Assembly (NCBI GenBank): GCA_008477525.1
Contig: SPDT01000010.1
Location: 1,054,001-1,118,000, forward strand
Direction: 5' to 3'
Length of the DNA: 64,000 nucleotides
DNA from: Hypomyces perniciosus
Lineage: Eukaryota > Ascomycota > Sordariomycetes > Hypocreales > Hypocreaceae
The translations under genes and the position numbers were made by a program. The notes beneath the pieces are model-generated. The model was not told the DNA's origin, did no database searches, and saw only the letters and a list, made by a program, of their open reading frames with translations. Positions within the stretch are counted from its first letter, which is position 1. Every line of letters starts with the position of its first letter. Below are positions 1 to 11,983 of this stretch, in pieces.

Positions 1-284
1 GAGGAAACACTAGTGTTGACGAAGATCCTTGGCTTGAGTTGAAGCGACGGAGGACCGAAGCCAAGGTTGGTCTTCACGACGTGGCTCTTGCCCCACCGGA
101 GCTTCACAAGAAGACAACCAAACTACTCAAAGTAAGAGGTGCAGCTGTTGATGTCGATAACGTTCCTAGATCAGCGGGCAGTTTGCGTCGCCGCGAGGAG
201 TTGCAGGTGACCAGAAATGATGTGCTGGAAGCATATAGGAAGATACGGGAACACGAGCAATCTAAACTAGATTCGCAGAGGTAA
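1..284 (+). CDS. CCDC137-like protein, C-terminal end (partial)
   Basis: An open frame enters from the left edge (first full codon at 3) and stops at 282-284, giving about 93 C-terminal residues. No ATG lies in this stretch; the start is outside the window. The peptide is basic and charged. It contains an APPEL segment followed by a KLLKVRG stretch and ends in a helical EAYRKIREHEQ segment. That arrangement (LQPPEL-like motif, then a QAYRxLK helix at the very C terminus) resembles the C terminus of CCDC137 family proteins, which are RNA/chromosome-associated nuclear proteins in animals. The match rests on a short region, so the family is tentative. It is followed after ~300 bases by the TFIIIC gene on the same strand. 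Confidence 0.55.
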   Translation, partial: GNTSVDEDPWLELKRRRTEAKVGLHDVALAPPELHKKTTKLLKVRGAAVDVDNVPRSAGSLRRREELQVTRNDVLEAYRKIREHEQSKLDSQR

Positions 285-590
285 ATAGAAATCGACTGGT
301 GGATGAATTACTAGTCAATTACTAGTAGTAATACGAAGCATAATAATACCTACCGACCTATCTTGAGATACCCCATGATTCCTGTCTGCGGAAAGTCTGT
401 CAATGATTATGTCAGCAGAGTTAGTGCCTTACCTAATCAGATCGTGAAACAGCTGAAAAACTCGATTTTAGTCGCCTTCATGTGCCGTTGGTCGCCAGTT
501 CAATCCGCCCGCATGAAGAATCCATTTATCCAGTTTCTCTATTTTTAGTCCCTGGTCTACCATGAAAGGATTGGCTCACGGGTTATCACC
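285..590. other. Intergenic region, no gene seen
   Basis: About 300 bases between the CCDC137-like gene and the proposed ATG of the TFIIIC gene. It holds the 3' flank of the first and the promoter/5' UTR of the second. A short open frame at 363-548 has no recognisable features and I treat it as chance. Confidence 0.5.
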
Positions 591-3384
591 ATGCCGTGGG
601 AGCTCGAAGGGTTGATTGCGCGCTTATTAATGTTCATCTCATGCGCTGGTGAGCAGGGTGAGTTATCCGTTGGTCATGAGTCCTGTCCCTTCCAGCAGCT
701 TATGAACTGCCAAAAAAAACGCCTGCAACTATAAGCATTTGGGATTTCAAACTCACTGGGAAAAGCATACTAATCATGTATTCTTAGGGTGTTCCGTAAT
801 AGAGCTTGTCGATGTAGTGAAGTCCACGTCGTGCTCACCTGAAGGAGTTGCTGCTCACCAGCCTGGATGGATCGCGCTGCCTCGAGACTCCGGGACAGTC
901 TTGACAAATCGAGCTGTCTCCTCCATATGGAGGTGGCTAGTCGAAAGGAATGATATATCTGTCGGCCATGACAGAAAATACAATCACCTGACATTGGATG
1001 AGGTACTGGTTCTATTAGGAATCAGCGTTGATGCTCAAAATGGGCTCACGCCACCAACCCCGAGTCATGATTCTACCAGAGTCGGAGATATCAGAATCTA
1101 TGCCTCAGAAGAGACCATGTGGGAAGCCATCACTGGCCATGCCGTTGACTATAAACGCGTACCTCGTTCCGAATGGCTTCTCCTTCTGGGTATCGCCTCC
1201 ACAACAGCGCAAGGGATCTTACAAGGGGACCTCGGCCGTTTGGTTGACCAAGATAAGCGATCTGTACCGAAACGGACAGACGCACTCGTTAAGAAAGGAT
1301 ACATAACCAAACGAACCACCCTAGTCCGGGGAACCAAGACTAGCAAGATGTGGCTCAAGCCATTTGCACCCCCATTACCAAGGGATGGTAGCGCGACAAC
1401 AGAGCCAGAGGCCGAGATGAACCTCTCGCATCAGGTCCTAGCTATCAACCTTGATCCCGTCCCATGGCATACTAGGTGGACTGGTGAGTCTGTGGACTAT
1501 ACTGCCTTAGCGACAACGATCATGGCCACTTGCAAAGAATGGGGAGTTATGCGCATGCAAGACCTCAAGGCGAAATTAGGCGTCCTCGGCATGCGCTGGC
1601 AAATGAAGGTGGTATCGAAAGTCTGCAGGTTCCTTAACGCACGAGATGCTATTCGGTACGTTGCGGCAAAGCTTGATAACAAAGTGTTCAAGGACTGCAT
1701 CCAATTTAACCGAGACCTCACCACCAAGGATTGGTCCATCTTCTTAGCAACAGGAAAGCGTGCCGGCAAGCCAGTTAGGACTGCAGAAATACACAACTAC
1801 GATGGAAATGACAGAGCGGATCAGTTTTTCGGCCACCATGCCAGCACGTTACGTCTAAGCGTTGCGCCACCATGGTCGGTGGACCAGCCGCTTCCTGTTA
1901 CAATCGCAAAGGCCATCATTGCCTTCGGTGAGAGTGGGCTGACCAACCCAGATGTGTACGGCCTTACTCTTGGTGTATCTTTCACCCGCTTTCTTTCATC
2001 AATGACTACATCTATGTCGAATGCAAATATCCAGCCTTTCCATCTAAAGCACTTGCAAGTCAAGAGCGAGCATTCCCGAGTTGGGAAAGTTGCATCGTAT
2101 AGATACTCTATCCCACAGGAAGCGCCCTGGACGGATCGCTCGCATGGTGTTCCCGGAGAACAAGATGTTGAAACTTCTGGAGGCCAGGCTCTTTCGTTTT
2201 CGTATGGTTTCCCGCCAACCGTACATATCCTACAGACTGCCACGATTGCCGACCTGTGTAGTGCTGGACTGTCTCAACGCAAACAAAGAGGACGGCCCAG
2301 GAAAATTAGGTCTGATCCCCCAAATGACTCAAAGAAAGAGAGTACTAGAGAGGTTCCTCGAGAGGTACCAAAACCTGCTGCCACCCTGACCGAAGAACAA
2401 CCACGGGTTATGACAACCTTGATTGTCAATTTAAAGGTACAAAAAGACGACTTGCGGTCATTACTCGATGAAACTCAGCAATTACGTGTATCTTTGGAAG
2501 ATAGTTCAAATCAAAGGGAGAAAACGACATTAATAACCCAGCCAGCATCGAATAACGCTATGGACGACGAAGATAAACTGTTCGATGGCGCTGAGCAAGG
2601 ATTGGAGATAAACGATGCTGCGCCACCAAGTCGAGGTCGAGGTCGAGGTCGGGGACGGGGACGTGGTCGTGGTAGACGACAGGGTGCAGCACTCGGTGAT
2701 GAGACATCACATTCGAAGCCATGGAGGTGCGATAATTGTGGCGGGACCTGGAAGAATGACATCGGTCTCAAGTACCATCTCGAAAAGTCGCAGACTTCCT
2801 GCAATCCATCCTACAGTCCTTCGATCATTGAGGCGTCTCGTCGAAGTCGGAAATCCGCTGCCCCCCCACACAACGACTGCGTTTCCCCAGGAAGAGCTCC
2901 CAGTGCATCTACTCAGGACCCCGGATCGCCGAATCTGTCACAATGGACTAGCGGGGCTGGCGAGAATGCGTTGTCTTTACAGAACGATCTCAATCCAGTG
3001 AATAAAATCCTCGATAAAAGAGTGACTCCCCAGCACGTAGCATCAGAGCTTACTGCTGGTCTTTTGGAAGGCCCCTTGTTGCTAGAGAGAGGTCCTGGAA
3101 GGCTTCTGGGACAGCCCACTTCAAAGCTCAATAAGCCGATGAAGCTCTCATCTTCAAGCTGTGGACAAGTGACACTCATCCATACCGGTAACAGTTCGTC
3201 ACGGCAGATACCTTCTTTGGGCAATCGTCTTCATGGTGTGAATGGGTTGGACAAATTCCGCGGTACCCAGATCGACTCCGTTCAGGTTCTATCACCAACT
3301 GAAGTCAGCATAGAGACTATCATCACAAAAACAAGTATAAAACCAAGACCGGGCCAGCATCTTCCACCCGCCCAAGGTGTTTCC

Positions 3385-3440
<56 letters not shown>

Positions 3441-6432
3441 TCAACATGGCTCAATTACAAAGCCTGGTGCAGAGGATGCTACCTATGACTCACCGAAACG
3501 CGAAGACGGCGGTACACAGAGCAAGAACGGGTCGAGAAAAAAAGGAACGAGAAATGAAGCCGCTGACCGCATCTCGAACGTGATACTAGATATGCTTGCA
3601 GAGCAAAACGGTGTCATGCCTGGAGGCGAATCCTTGTGGCGTGCACTCACGACTGTTTGGGGGGTTCGATTTCCCAATGAGCCAACCCCAAAGGCGAAAG
3701 ATTGCCAATGGGCCCTAAGCCGCATGCTGAAGACCAAATCTGCTTTGGAGCACTGGCATGGATTTCAGGGCCAAAATGGTCTATTCTCCAAGTGCCAAAT
3801 CATAACTTTACCACACCTTAACGCATTCTCGGCTGAGTCTCTAGTTGTTGTTGACAAGATCAAACAATTTCATCCACAACTATATGTGCCCGCATCGTTT
3901 TTGTCACCCGATTACGACACCCAACCACAGGCACAGGAGAAGAAAGACATCCGTCGAGGTCGCCGGATCCTTGCCGGAGAGGTTGCAGTCCTAGATGCTC
4001 CTGTCTATGTTGCACAAGTGGCTGCTAAAAGGGGACCGGAAACCCCAGGCGATTCTACCAGTTCATTCAAACGTCGAAGATTTGCACAGCACGCAAGAGA
4101 CAACCCCAGTTTTGCTCCCTTTTCTCAGTCAATTCGGGATGAATATCAAATCAGATGGGCCACCAAAACATGGCCATCTAGTAAACATGAGATGGCCCCT
4201 GCTTATGAGAATCAATCTGCGGTGCACGTGGGAACCAACATAGAAATACAGTTCCTGGCCCCGAATACATATCTGGAAGATGATCCGCCAAGCTACGAAG
4301 GCATAGAACATCATCCTGCAACAGAAGACGAGTCTGAAGCAATACATACAGGAGACTCCGTACAACATGATTTGCCTTTGGAGGAGGCTTCTTGTAATGC
4401 TGTGGTAGTTGTGCCAGCATTGTCGATCCAGGGCTGTGACGGGTTTTGGCCTTATCTCGATTCCCAGTTCTTTGAGGGTGTCAGCGATGCAAGCTTTACG
4501 ATGCATGGGTGGATGCCAGATACAAACTGGTTCACTTGGGAGATCATGGCTCAGAATGTCGAGAAGTGGCCTTCAGCAAATGGGACAAGAAGGCGATCTA
4601 CCGTTGATGCAAACACTCTACACTATAGGTTTACAGAAAGGTTGATGGCTTGCCTGGAGTTAGAGATGATTCACGCGAAATCCTTCATCTATGGGCCGCC
4701 TCTGACCGCTGGTCCTCACAACATCTTTATCAGACTCTCATCAGAATTGGATAATGTCGCAAATCCATTGGATTTAGTGTGGTTGCCACAAGAGCAGTTG
4801 ACTTTGGAGTCGGTTAGCACAGTTACACAGGAGCTGGAGGCCTCATCACCATCGAGTGATGATGGAGACCCTCGAATAGACTTAACGCTGGCGCATCCGA
4901 AAAGACTCAAAAGTTCTTTGGAGATACCCGAACCGACTCAGCCACTGAGGATCAAGCGTGTGGCTCTTGTGACCCGTGCTCTAACTGCTATTCCCACACG
5001 AGCTTCACACAAGAATGAAAGACTGGGTGACTCTACTGCGGGAGAAGAGCAGATTGGAAACCGAGCAGAGATCATGGCCGCTTTCATTGCAGTTCGCGTC
5101 TTGCTCGGTGGTGCGGACAAAGCAGTTGATTGGGGACTGCTAGTAAAGATCTTTCCGAGGACGGAGCTAGCAAGCCTACGCAGGTTCTGGACGACAGCAT
5201 GCAAAGAACAAGGCCCATATATCAAAAAGTTCACTCGAGATTTCCAGACCAGGCTCATTGAAGCGTATGAAAAGGATGAGCTCCCTATCATAGACTTTGA
5301 AGATCCTCTAAACTATGATTGGCGGGGACTTATCAGGTGGACGATGCAGATACCTTGCCAGGAAGGCTTTCAGATTCCACAAACGAGAGATCACCTGGAC
5401 AGCCGATTCGCACTTGAAAACACAAAACAAATGGAAGAGGATTGGCGCGAGAAGTTCTTCCACGTCCAATCCTCTATTTTTTCCCGATTCGAGTCAGTCA
5501 CTTCTCAGCCTGGTGCTGTTGTCATCGACGACCATTCGAACGAAAGCAACTATGTCAGTATGACTGACATAGCTATTGCGAAGTCATGGGTCAAATCCCT
5601 CTGCTGTACGAGAGAAACCAAGTATTCGGTGCGGCAGATTAGGGACAAGTTTCTGGTGCTATCAAAGGACAGCCAAGAAGGAAGTGCGACTTTACTCAAG
5701 ACAGCTGTTGATCAACTAACGAAGCAGCGGGTTATATGCAGGAGCAAAAAACCTCCCCTTGGGGGGCGACCATACAGACTAAGCGAATGGTATGTGTCGA
5801 CGCTCGCCAAGATAGCTCAGCAATCCAAGTATGAGGAAGCAGCAGCCTTCAAAAACAGGATGGATGACGCCTTTCGACGCCAGGAAGTTCTGGAAGTTCC
5901 ATACACGCTAAATGATGGATCTATGATGGCATTGACCAATCTGAACGCCACTGGAAGGATAACGCTTGTCCCCATGGGAGTACCCAACATTCCTTTCGGC
6001 TTCGAGCCTGGAAACTACGAAAGTAGAAAATATCCCAAATCTTACTATCATTTCCAGCTCCAGGCAATGCCAACCGATAAGTATCAATACAACGAGGACA
6101 TTGACGTGTTGAGGGCTGTTATGCGAGAGGATTTACCATGGGGAGGGTTAAAGGGAGAAATACCCCAGTGGGTTGACTTTTTTGGAGACAGTGACAGACA
6201 GAGGTGGTCAGAGATCCTCGGAGCATTCTGTTTTGCTTTTGCCACACGGGGTTCTATGACCTTGGAGGGTGTCTGTAGCGCTCTCGGGCCTATACTGGAA
6301 GAATTCGAAGCACGGCTCATTGTGGAGTGGGGTAAGCAAACAGGCATCCTCGAAGGGGTGATGGGAGAGGTGGGCATTACTGTGGGAGAGTGGTGGTGGC
6401 TGGCAGTACCTTGGCAATACAGGAGCCTATGA
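591..6432 (+). CDS. tfc3: TFIIIC largest subunit (B-block binding, Tfc3/tau138)
   Basis: Proposed exons 591-657 and 788-6432, encoding 1903 residues. The intron 658-787 has a GTGAGT donor, a TACTAAT branch point and a TTCTTAG acceptor; the joined N terminus is a helical segment ending CAGEQGCSVIELVDVV, typical of this family. The protein is the TFIIIC subunit that binds the B-block of tRNA genes and recruits RNA polymerase III machinery in the nucleus. The B-block winged-helix region lies at about residues 140-220. Farther on are an AT-hook-like RGRPRK motif (~residue 524), an Arg-Gly run (~638-655), a C2H2-like finger CDNCGGTWKND (~669-694) and a polyglutamine run of CAA codons (~890-908, with interspersed His). 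Winged-helix-like blocks recur to the C terminus. The start is inferred because the large open frame alone lacks an ATG. Confidence is high in the family, moderate in exon 1. Confidence 0.87.
2632..2688 (+). repeat. Arg-Gly repeat inside TFIIIC gene
   Basis: Tandem CGAGGT/CGGGGA-type hexamers encode a run of alternating Arg and Gly residues. RG repeats are usually nucleic-acid-binding and targets of arginine methylation. It sits just before the C2H2-like finger, so this segment of the TFIIIC subunit may add non-specific DNA or RNA contact. Confidence 0.8.
3387..3441 (+). repeat. CAA trinucleotide tract encoding polyglutamine
   Basis: About 18 consecutive CAA codons followed by CAT CAA CAT, inside the TFIIIC coding sequence. 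It encodes polyQ followed by HQH. A pure run of one codon suggests recent slippage expansion and probable length variation between strains. Confidence 0.9.
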
Positions 6433-6794
6433 GCGATATGAGGTCGAGAATGCTCTCTGTAGTGTGCTTTATACTGCGGGATTCGGCTAGAATGCCTGGT
6501 TGGACGTATCAAGGCCTTGAAAGGACTTGAATTGCTAGGATATTGATAAGGCCACACGGCTTTGCGGTGTTTGATGTTAAGAGCCCATACCTGACCCATG
6601 TGAAGCGCATATTAACATGTCCAGAGCTACTACAGTAGTCTGCAGCCTTTCCCTTCCCCCTTTGGCTCCCTTTGCGCAGCCTTATACAATCTCATATGAA
6701 GCTATGCCATGCCTACCTATGCAAAACCTGCCACTGAGGTTTACCCGTCCAACCAAACAACGCCAGTTCGCCGAAACCGAAATCCCTGATGATC
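6433..6794. other. Convergent intergenic region
   Basis: Holds the two 3' ends of the TFIIIC gene (+) and the ubiquitin-conjugating enzyme gene (-). No gene or clear terminator structure recognised. Confidence 0.5.
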
Positions 6795-8006
6795 TTATAT
6801 GCCAAACAATACCTTCAAAAGCAGTGCAATAAGTAGGACAACCAAGGCAACTATGGCCCTGTCAATCCAGAGGGGCACGCTGTCGTCAGCATCTCGTCGT
6901 GTTAGTCGAATAGCCTCCGTTGATGCACGGAGTGGCTGGTGGGCAGAATTCTGGACAGCACGACTTGACGTTGGTGTTTGGTGGTAGGTTGAATGACCAG
7001 GGTTGACGGATCGGGGCGATGATGAGAATGTCTGGGATGTCGGCGCCTCTCCTTCCAGGTCCGTTACAGTTTGGACGAAGCCCTCTGCAAGCTCGGCATC
7101 CGATGATGAGTCGTTCTCTCTCGTTGTCGTTGTAGGTTTCGTTGGCGTATGACTGAGCGGGTCATGTGGTTTTTTTGATGCTTCCATCTCATCTCTCCAG
7201 CCCATGCTCAGTTCCTTGGGTACTTGAACATCTTGTTCTGGAGATGAATGCTGCCTGCAACGGCCCTCGCATTCAGTAATGATGTCTATATTAGGCTTGG
7301 CACAGGTGGAGCATCTGAAAGAAGCTGACTCCTTAGCCAGACGACGGCGAACTGCTTCTGTGGTCTCTAGTCCGCCAAGCTGACCTCGAGCATCTGTCTC
7401 CATAAAACTGCGGAGTCTGTATATGTGTTCCAATGTAAGTTAGTTGCCAGTGTATGCACCGGAGGAGGGTAGGTGCATGAAATGCGTGGGATGCTTACGC
7501 GACGAGAGCTGTGCGAATCCCCCAAGCAGGCTGCCATGTCTCCTCATGGTGACCGCTAATGCTGAGACATATCTCACGGTTGGCCTCGAAACGGCCATTT
7601 GGGGTGGTGAAGCGGAAGCTGGGTGGCCGGAGAGGATATGCCGGGGGCAAGACAATACGGCCGTGGTAGATGCCCTCGCTGTACACGGAATTCGGAGGAC
7701 CTCGCAGGGTAAAGTGCCACTCGAAGAGGTCTGATTCGAGGGGCTCAGCCGTGTAATCGGGAGATGGTGAGTTGGAAAGCTCGGCGGCCTCACGGACTGA
7801 CGAGTCCACGAATCAGCACATGAACGAAGGGTGCAAGCATACCACGACGACAAGGAGGAGGCGAGATATGGGCTGGCTGTTGTCCATGCCCTTCATCTCG
7901 TCTCCGCCAAGAGATGGTACATAGCGGGGGGACTGATTGACTAACGTATGCGCCGAATAGTGGGAGACTTGGTGCTGATCTGAGGTGTCGTCGACGCCGC
8001 TGCCAT
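6795..8006 (-). CDS. UBE2J1/Ubc6-type ubiquitin-conjugating enzyme E2, tail-anchored
   Basis: Exons (minus) 8006-7946, 7796-7499 and 7416-6795, encoding 326 residues. Introns 7797-7945 and 7417-7498 have GTTAGT and GTAAGC donors. The first exon encodes a short MAAASTTPQ leader and the KSPTIRRI helix that joins LREAAEL, as in UBE2J1 enzymes. The UBC fold covers about residues 12-160. The active-site Cys is Cys97 in EICLSISGHHEETWQP, and the TPNGRF segment replaces the usual HPN motif, a hallmark of the Ubc6 subfamily. A Ser/Thr/Pro-rich linker follows, and the last ~20 residues (IVALVVLLIALLLKVLFGI) form a tail anchor. This class works at the ER membrane in ER-associated degradation. It shares a divergent promoter with the NDUFB2 gene. 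Confidence 0.93.
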
Positions 8007-8628
8007 AGCTGACTCGGAGATGGCGTAATTGCGTCACAGCTTTGAGGGAGATGAGGGCTGCTTAGCAAAACACATGCAACAGACTCTTACGATGTCATAC
8101 AATAAGATGTTAAGGGAAATGAAAAGTCTGGAAAGTGAGTTGGTGCGAGATCTTAATGTTGAGAAGGCTAACCACAGCTTGATAAGTCAGAAGAGAGACA
8201 ACGGACGAATACCGCGATTACTACTCGTAGATACTGCTTAATGTACTTCGTACTCCATACGGAGTATTACTTCATTGAGAACATGATTGCAATGGGAAAA
8301 CTGGACCAATAGTAGCGCTGATAATTTACTTACTAAGCTACGGAGTATTCGCACCCGCCTCTCTTAGTCAGCAAATGGGAACTTCGTGCACTGCAGGTCG
8401 TAACATCATCATTGATTAACTCTACGGTCCTTCCACCTCATCTCGTCCATTGAATCGCCTGGATTCGGTAAGCCAAACCCCCAATCCGCAAGATCTATCA
8501 AATACTTGTACCCGGAGGACAATGAGTATTAAGACGCTTTGTACCTGTGACATAGGCGCCCCATCTGGCGGATTCATTCTCTACCAGGAACAGACAAGTA
8601 CGATCGCAACGACGAAGACATAACCGCC
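8007..8628. promoter_or_regulatory. Divergent promoter region UBE2J / NDUFB2
   Basis: The 622 bases between two divergently transcribed start codons must contain both promoters. Two copies of TACGGAGTA occur (8258-8266 and 8339-8347); the first is part of a near-palindrome TACTCCATACGGAGTA. No coding region recognised. Function of the motifs is unknown. Confidence 0.5.
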
Positions 8629-8915
8629 ATGGGCCCTCCTAAACCACCCGTTCCCCATGTCGCGCCTATCTATCGACTGACGGCGACAGCCCTGGGCGCT
8701 GGTATGTGGTTCTGGGTGAGTACAATCCCGCTACCATGAGAGAAAAAGGCTTCTGACTAACCGTGTTACCCACAGTTGATGTACAGAGCAAAGAAGGACG
8801 GTATGACGATCTTCGACGCACACTCCACTCGGGTATCCCATCTACTCAACGCTGCTAATACAGGAACTATACAGGTCCGGTATTGTTGGGATGGAAGCAT
8901 CCGTGGGATCACTAG
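8629..8915 (+). CDS. ndufb2: NADH dehydrogenase complex I accessory subunit NDUFB2 (AGGG-like)
   Basis: Exons 8629-8715, 8776-8800 and 8875-8915 encode only 50 residues. The introns (8716-8775, 8801-8874) use GTGAGT and GTATGA donors with CACAG and TACAG acceptors, and CTAAC/CTAAT branch points. The protein has a short proline-rich N terminus, one transmembrane helix (TATALGAGMWFWLMYRAK) and the C-terminal signature DGPVLLGWKHPWDH. The MWFW...YRAKxDGP...GW+HPW pattern matches the plant/fungal NDUFB2 family, a single-span subunit of the membrane arm of mitochondrial complex I. The middle exon is just 25 nt. The gene is far too short and fragmented for ORF-based calling. Confidence 0.88.
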
Positions 8916-10085
8916 ACGATGGTTCTTCGCCAGCCCCAATATCCTTGAGCACAGGATCGAAATCTCGTTGTATCTATTAAGACATGAAATACGAATACAA
9001 TGCGGTCACTCATTAACCGACCAACAGACAGATAGTGCACCACCTCCCGGTGTCACTGCCTATTATTAACGCTGGCAGTAATTGGTATCACGGCAATGAC
9101 TGTTCCCTGGTCGAATTGCGTCCTTGGTTAAGGCGCTCGACGCCTTATGTGTGGGAACAATCTTTTTACAAATTCCTCACAAATTAGTGCATCGTGTATC
9201 CATTGATCCAGAATTATTACTGGACTCCAAGGCGGCGCTGGGAGCATAGTAGGAGATCAATCACGATATAATGCCACCTATGAAATCTCCCTGTACCGAT
9301 ATGACATGATCTTGCGAGCGGACAGAGCTTGCTTATTGGATTTAGTGCCATCGATGACCCCAATGCGCGCTTACAGAGTACAGTTGATCAAAATACACCA
9401 GTTCTGGCTTTCACAGAAACACTCAATATCGTGCTGCTAGTAGTGGAAGTTGATGCTGATCCTAACTACGGCACATGTGAGTTATCTGTCGCCGAGAGTT
9501 AGAGTATGTCACTAGTTGGGCTTCTGAGCAAAGTATGGCCCTATTCGACAATGAAGCCATAATTCAGATTGGATAACGGCAATGTGTATTTGGCATTTAT
9601 GATGTACATGTGTTCTTGGTTAGATATTGCACAAGGCGCAGGTAGTCATCTAATATTCAGCCAGCACAAATGAGAAATTATTCATCATGGCGGTGGTAGA
9701 TAGGATTATCTACATCGCCTCCGAGGGCACTATTAACTCAAGCAAGGAGGTCATTCAATGCCATGAAGATGCGCTGTTGAAGCAGTATATTCTCTGCCTA
9801 GATCCTACGGGTAATTCCGCCCTGAATCCCATATCTCATAAACGCCACCATTTGAACACTTTCAGTACTACTTGACTGACTCTTCCTTGGTAACAAAACA
9901 ACTCAGACCCGTTAAGCCACTCTCCGGTTACAACACTGCACGTCTGACAATGTGCGTGAAAAGTATTGGCATATGATTGCACCAATCCTAGCATGTCCCC
10001 CGTATCGTATTTCAAAACTCATGGGTACACGCGTGATTTACAAGTTGTGCTGGTCCTACAACAGCCCAGAGATGAAATCAAGGGC
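8916..10085. other. Intergenic region, no gene recognised
   Basis: About 1.17 kb between the convergent 3' ends of NDUFB2 (+) and 3-phosphoglycerate dehydrogenase (-). Both strands hold only short open frames (longest about 60-97 codons, overlapping the NDUFB2 gene or without features). It may contain UTRs or a non-coding RNA, but nothing supports one. Confidence 0.5.
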
Positions 10086-11983
10086 TTAGTAGAGAACCCG
10101 CGTCATGATACGAGCTAGAAGTCTTTGGTCAGCGTGATATACGATGTAGTGGCTCGCCTGAACGTACAGCTGAGCGCCTCCAGGCTCTCATAGATATCCT
10201 TGATCTCTTCATACCGTACGTTACTAATATCGGCCATCAAATAAGCCACCTGTACAACTGTCAGCATGTCGTCTGAGTCTTCGCTCAATGGTGCCATACA
10301 TCGCCTTTGCTATCACTGATTTGTTTGTCGACGTTGTGGTCACCAAGAATTTCGTTCACTGAACGTGGTCAGTCAGTATTTCCCAGAGTGTGGTGACCAA
10401 AAGGAGAGGAATCTTAGCAACCTTTGCGAAGAACACCTGGAACATTCCTATGAATGTAGATGACCTACAGCTCACGTTAGACAACTATGTTAATTCAACA
10501 ATGGGAAGCAACACAACTAACCCGGGCATGATTCGGCTCATCTAGTGTCAAGGAACGTAACTGAGCTTCTGGCAGGTTGACACTACCGAGAGTTATACCC
10601 TGATTGATGTATCGAACCAGTGCGTTGCCCACTATTCACTCACGTTAGTTGATCATGAGGTGCACAGTACTCAGGCTATGACACACCTTCTACACCAATA
10701 GCACATTGGGCCTCCTCGGTGCTCCCACCAATATGCGGAGTAAGGATTATGTTGTTCAAGCTGCGGAGTTCTTCGGCCCATTGATTCAAATTGCTGGTAA
10801 AGTAGTCGCCGTTGGCAGCCGGTTCATTGGGGTAGACGTCGAGGGCGGCGCCGGCGATCTTTCCCGAACGCATAGCTTTAACGAGAGCGGGGATATCCAC
10901 GACACTCCCACGGCTAGCATTGATCAGATAAGACCCGACCTTCATGCGCTCAAACTGAGCTGAAGATATCATGTTCCTTGTCTCTGGGAGATCAGGCACG
11001 TGTAGAGTTACGAAATCAGCCTCCTCCAAGAGACTGTCCAATGTTGGCACCTGCCTTGAGGTTCCCAAAGCCATCAAAGTGACAACGTCATAATAAATGA
11101 CGTTCATTCCCATGGCCTCGGCGAGAACTGAAAGTTGAGAGCCGATGTGTCCGTAACCAACGATACCTAACCGACCAGCGAACGTCAATGGTGGCTCTTC
11201 CTGTGACCTCTAGGGGGTTGGGGCATCAAATAGAAGCAGACTTTCGACGAGAAATGGAGAGTTATGAGCTCAGGGGGAAAGCGAAAGAAATCGGCCTTAC
11301 CCAATGTCTTGCCACGGATCTCCCAGCACTTGGCGCTGACCTTGTTCCACGTGCCACGATGCATTTCAATCGATCGGTCACCGAGCTGCCGCGCCAGCGA
11401 GATGATTTCAGCAATGACTAGTTCCGCAACACTGCGAGAGTTGGCAAAGGGGGAATTGAAAACGGCAATGCCATGACGGGCGGCATAGTCGAGGTCAACC
11501 TGGTTGGTGCCGATGCAGAAGCAGCCGACGACGAGCAGGTTCTTAGCTGCCCGCAATACGCGTTCGCTCAACTTGGTCTTTGAGCGAATACCAATAACGT
11601 GAACGTCACTAGACCACCGAATCAGACACAATCACAATCACGATCACAACCAACGGATGCTGTCATGCCCACCGGATCTTTTCAATAAGCTGGTCCTCGG
11701 GAAGAGATGTCTTGAGAGCCTCGACTTGGTAGCCCTGGTTCTTGAGGATGTCCTGACCAGCCTGATTGATGTTCTCGAGCAGCAAAATCTTGATATCTTG
11801 CGTGTTGAAGGGTTTGAGCAGCTTCGGCACACTCCCACGAGACGGAGTCCCACCAAGGCTGGATGGCGGGGAGTTGAAGGTAGCAATTGGTGATGTCAAG
11901 GGGTTGGACTGACCCCAGCTGCCCGAAACGACAGTTCCTTGAGCCACCGAGGTGTTGACTTGGATGTTTCGTGCCGGAGTCAT
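10086..11983 (-). CDS. ser33: D-3-phosphoglycerate dehydrogenase (serine biosynthesis)
   Basis: Eight exons on the minus strand: 11983-11673, 11608-11301, 11166-10687, 10631-10522, 10464-10422, 10358-10300, 10249-10168 and 10114-10086, encoding 473 residues. The enzyme oxidises 3-phosphoglycerate to 3-phosphohydroxypyruvate with NAD+, the first step of the phosphorylated serine pathway in the cytosol. A Ser/Pro-rich N-terminal extension (~60 residues) precedes the substrate-binding domain. The Rossmann motif LGIVGYGHIGSQ has glycines 210, 212 and 215. NASRGSVVD and TPHIGGST carry the catalytic Arg and His regions. The C terminus is an ACT domain (HRNVPGVLRKVNEIL ... DVAYLMADIS) ending SSRIMTRVLY, as in fungal Ser3/Ser33. 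Introns are 50-134 nt. The 29-nt last exon is supported by the conserved ending. Confidence 0.95.

Noticed and set aside
9687..9875. 62-codon frame between NDUFB2 and 3-PGDH
   Set aside because: No ORF context, domain or splice signals that support a gene.
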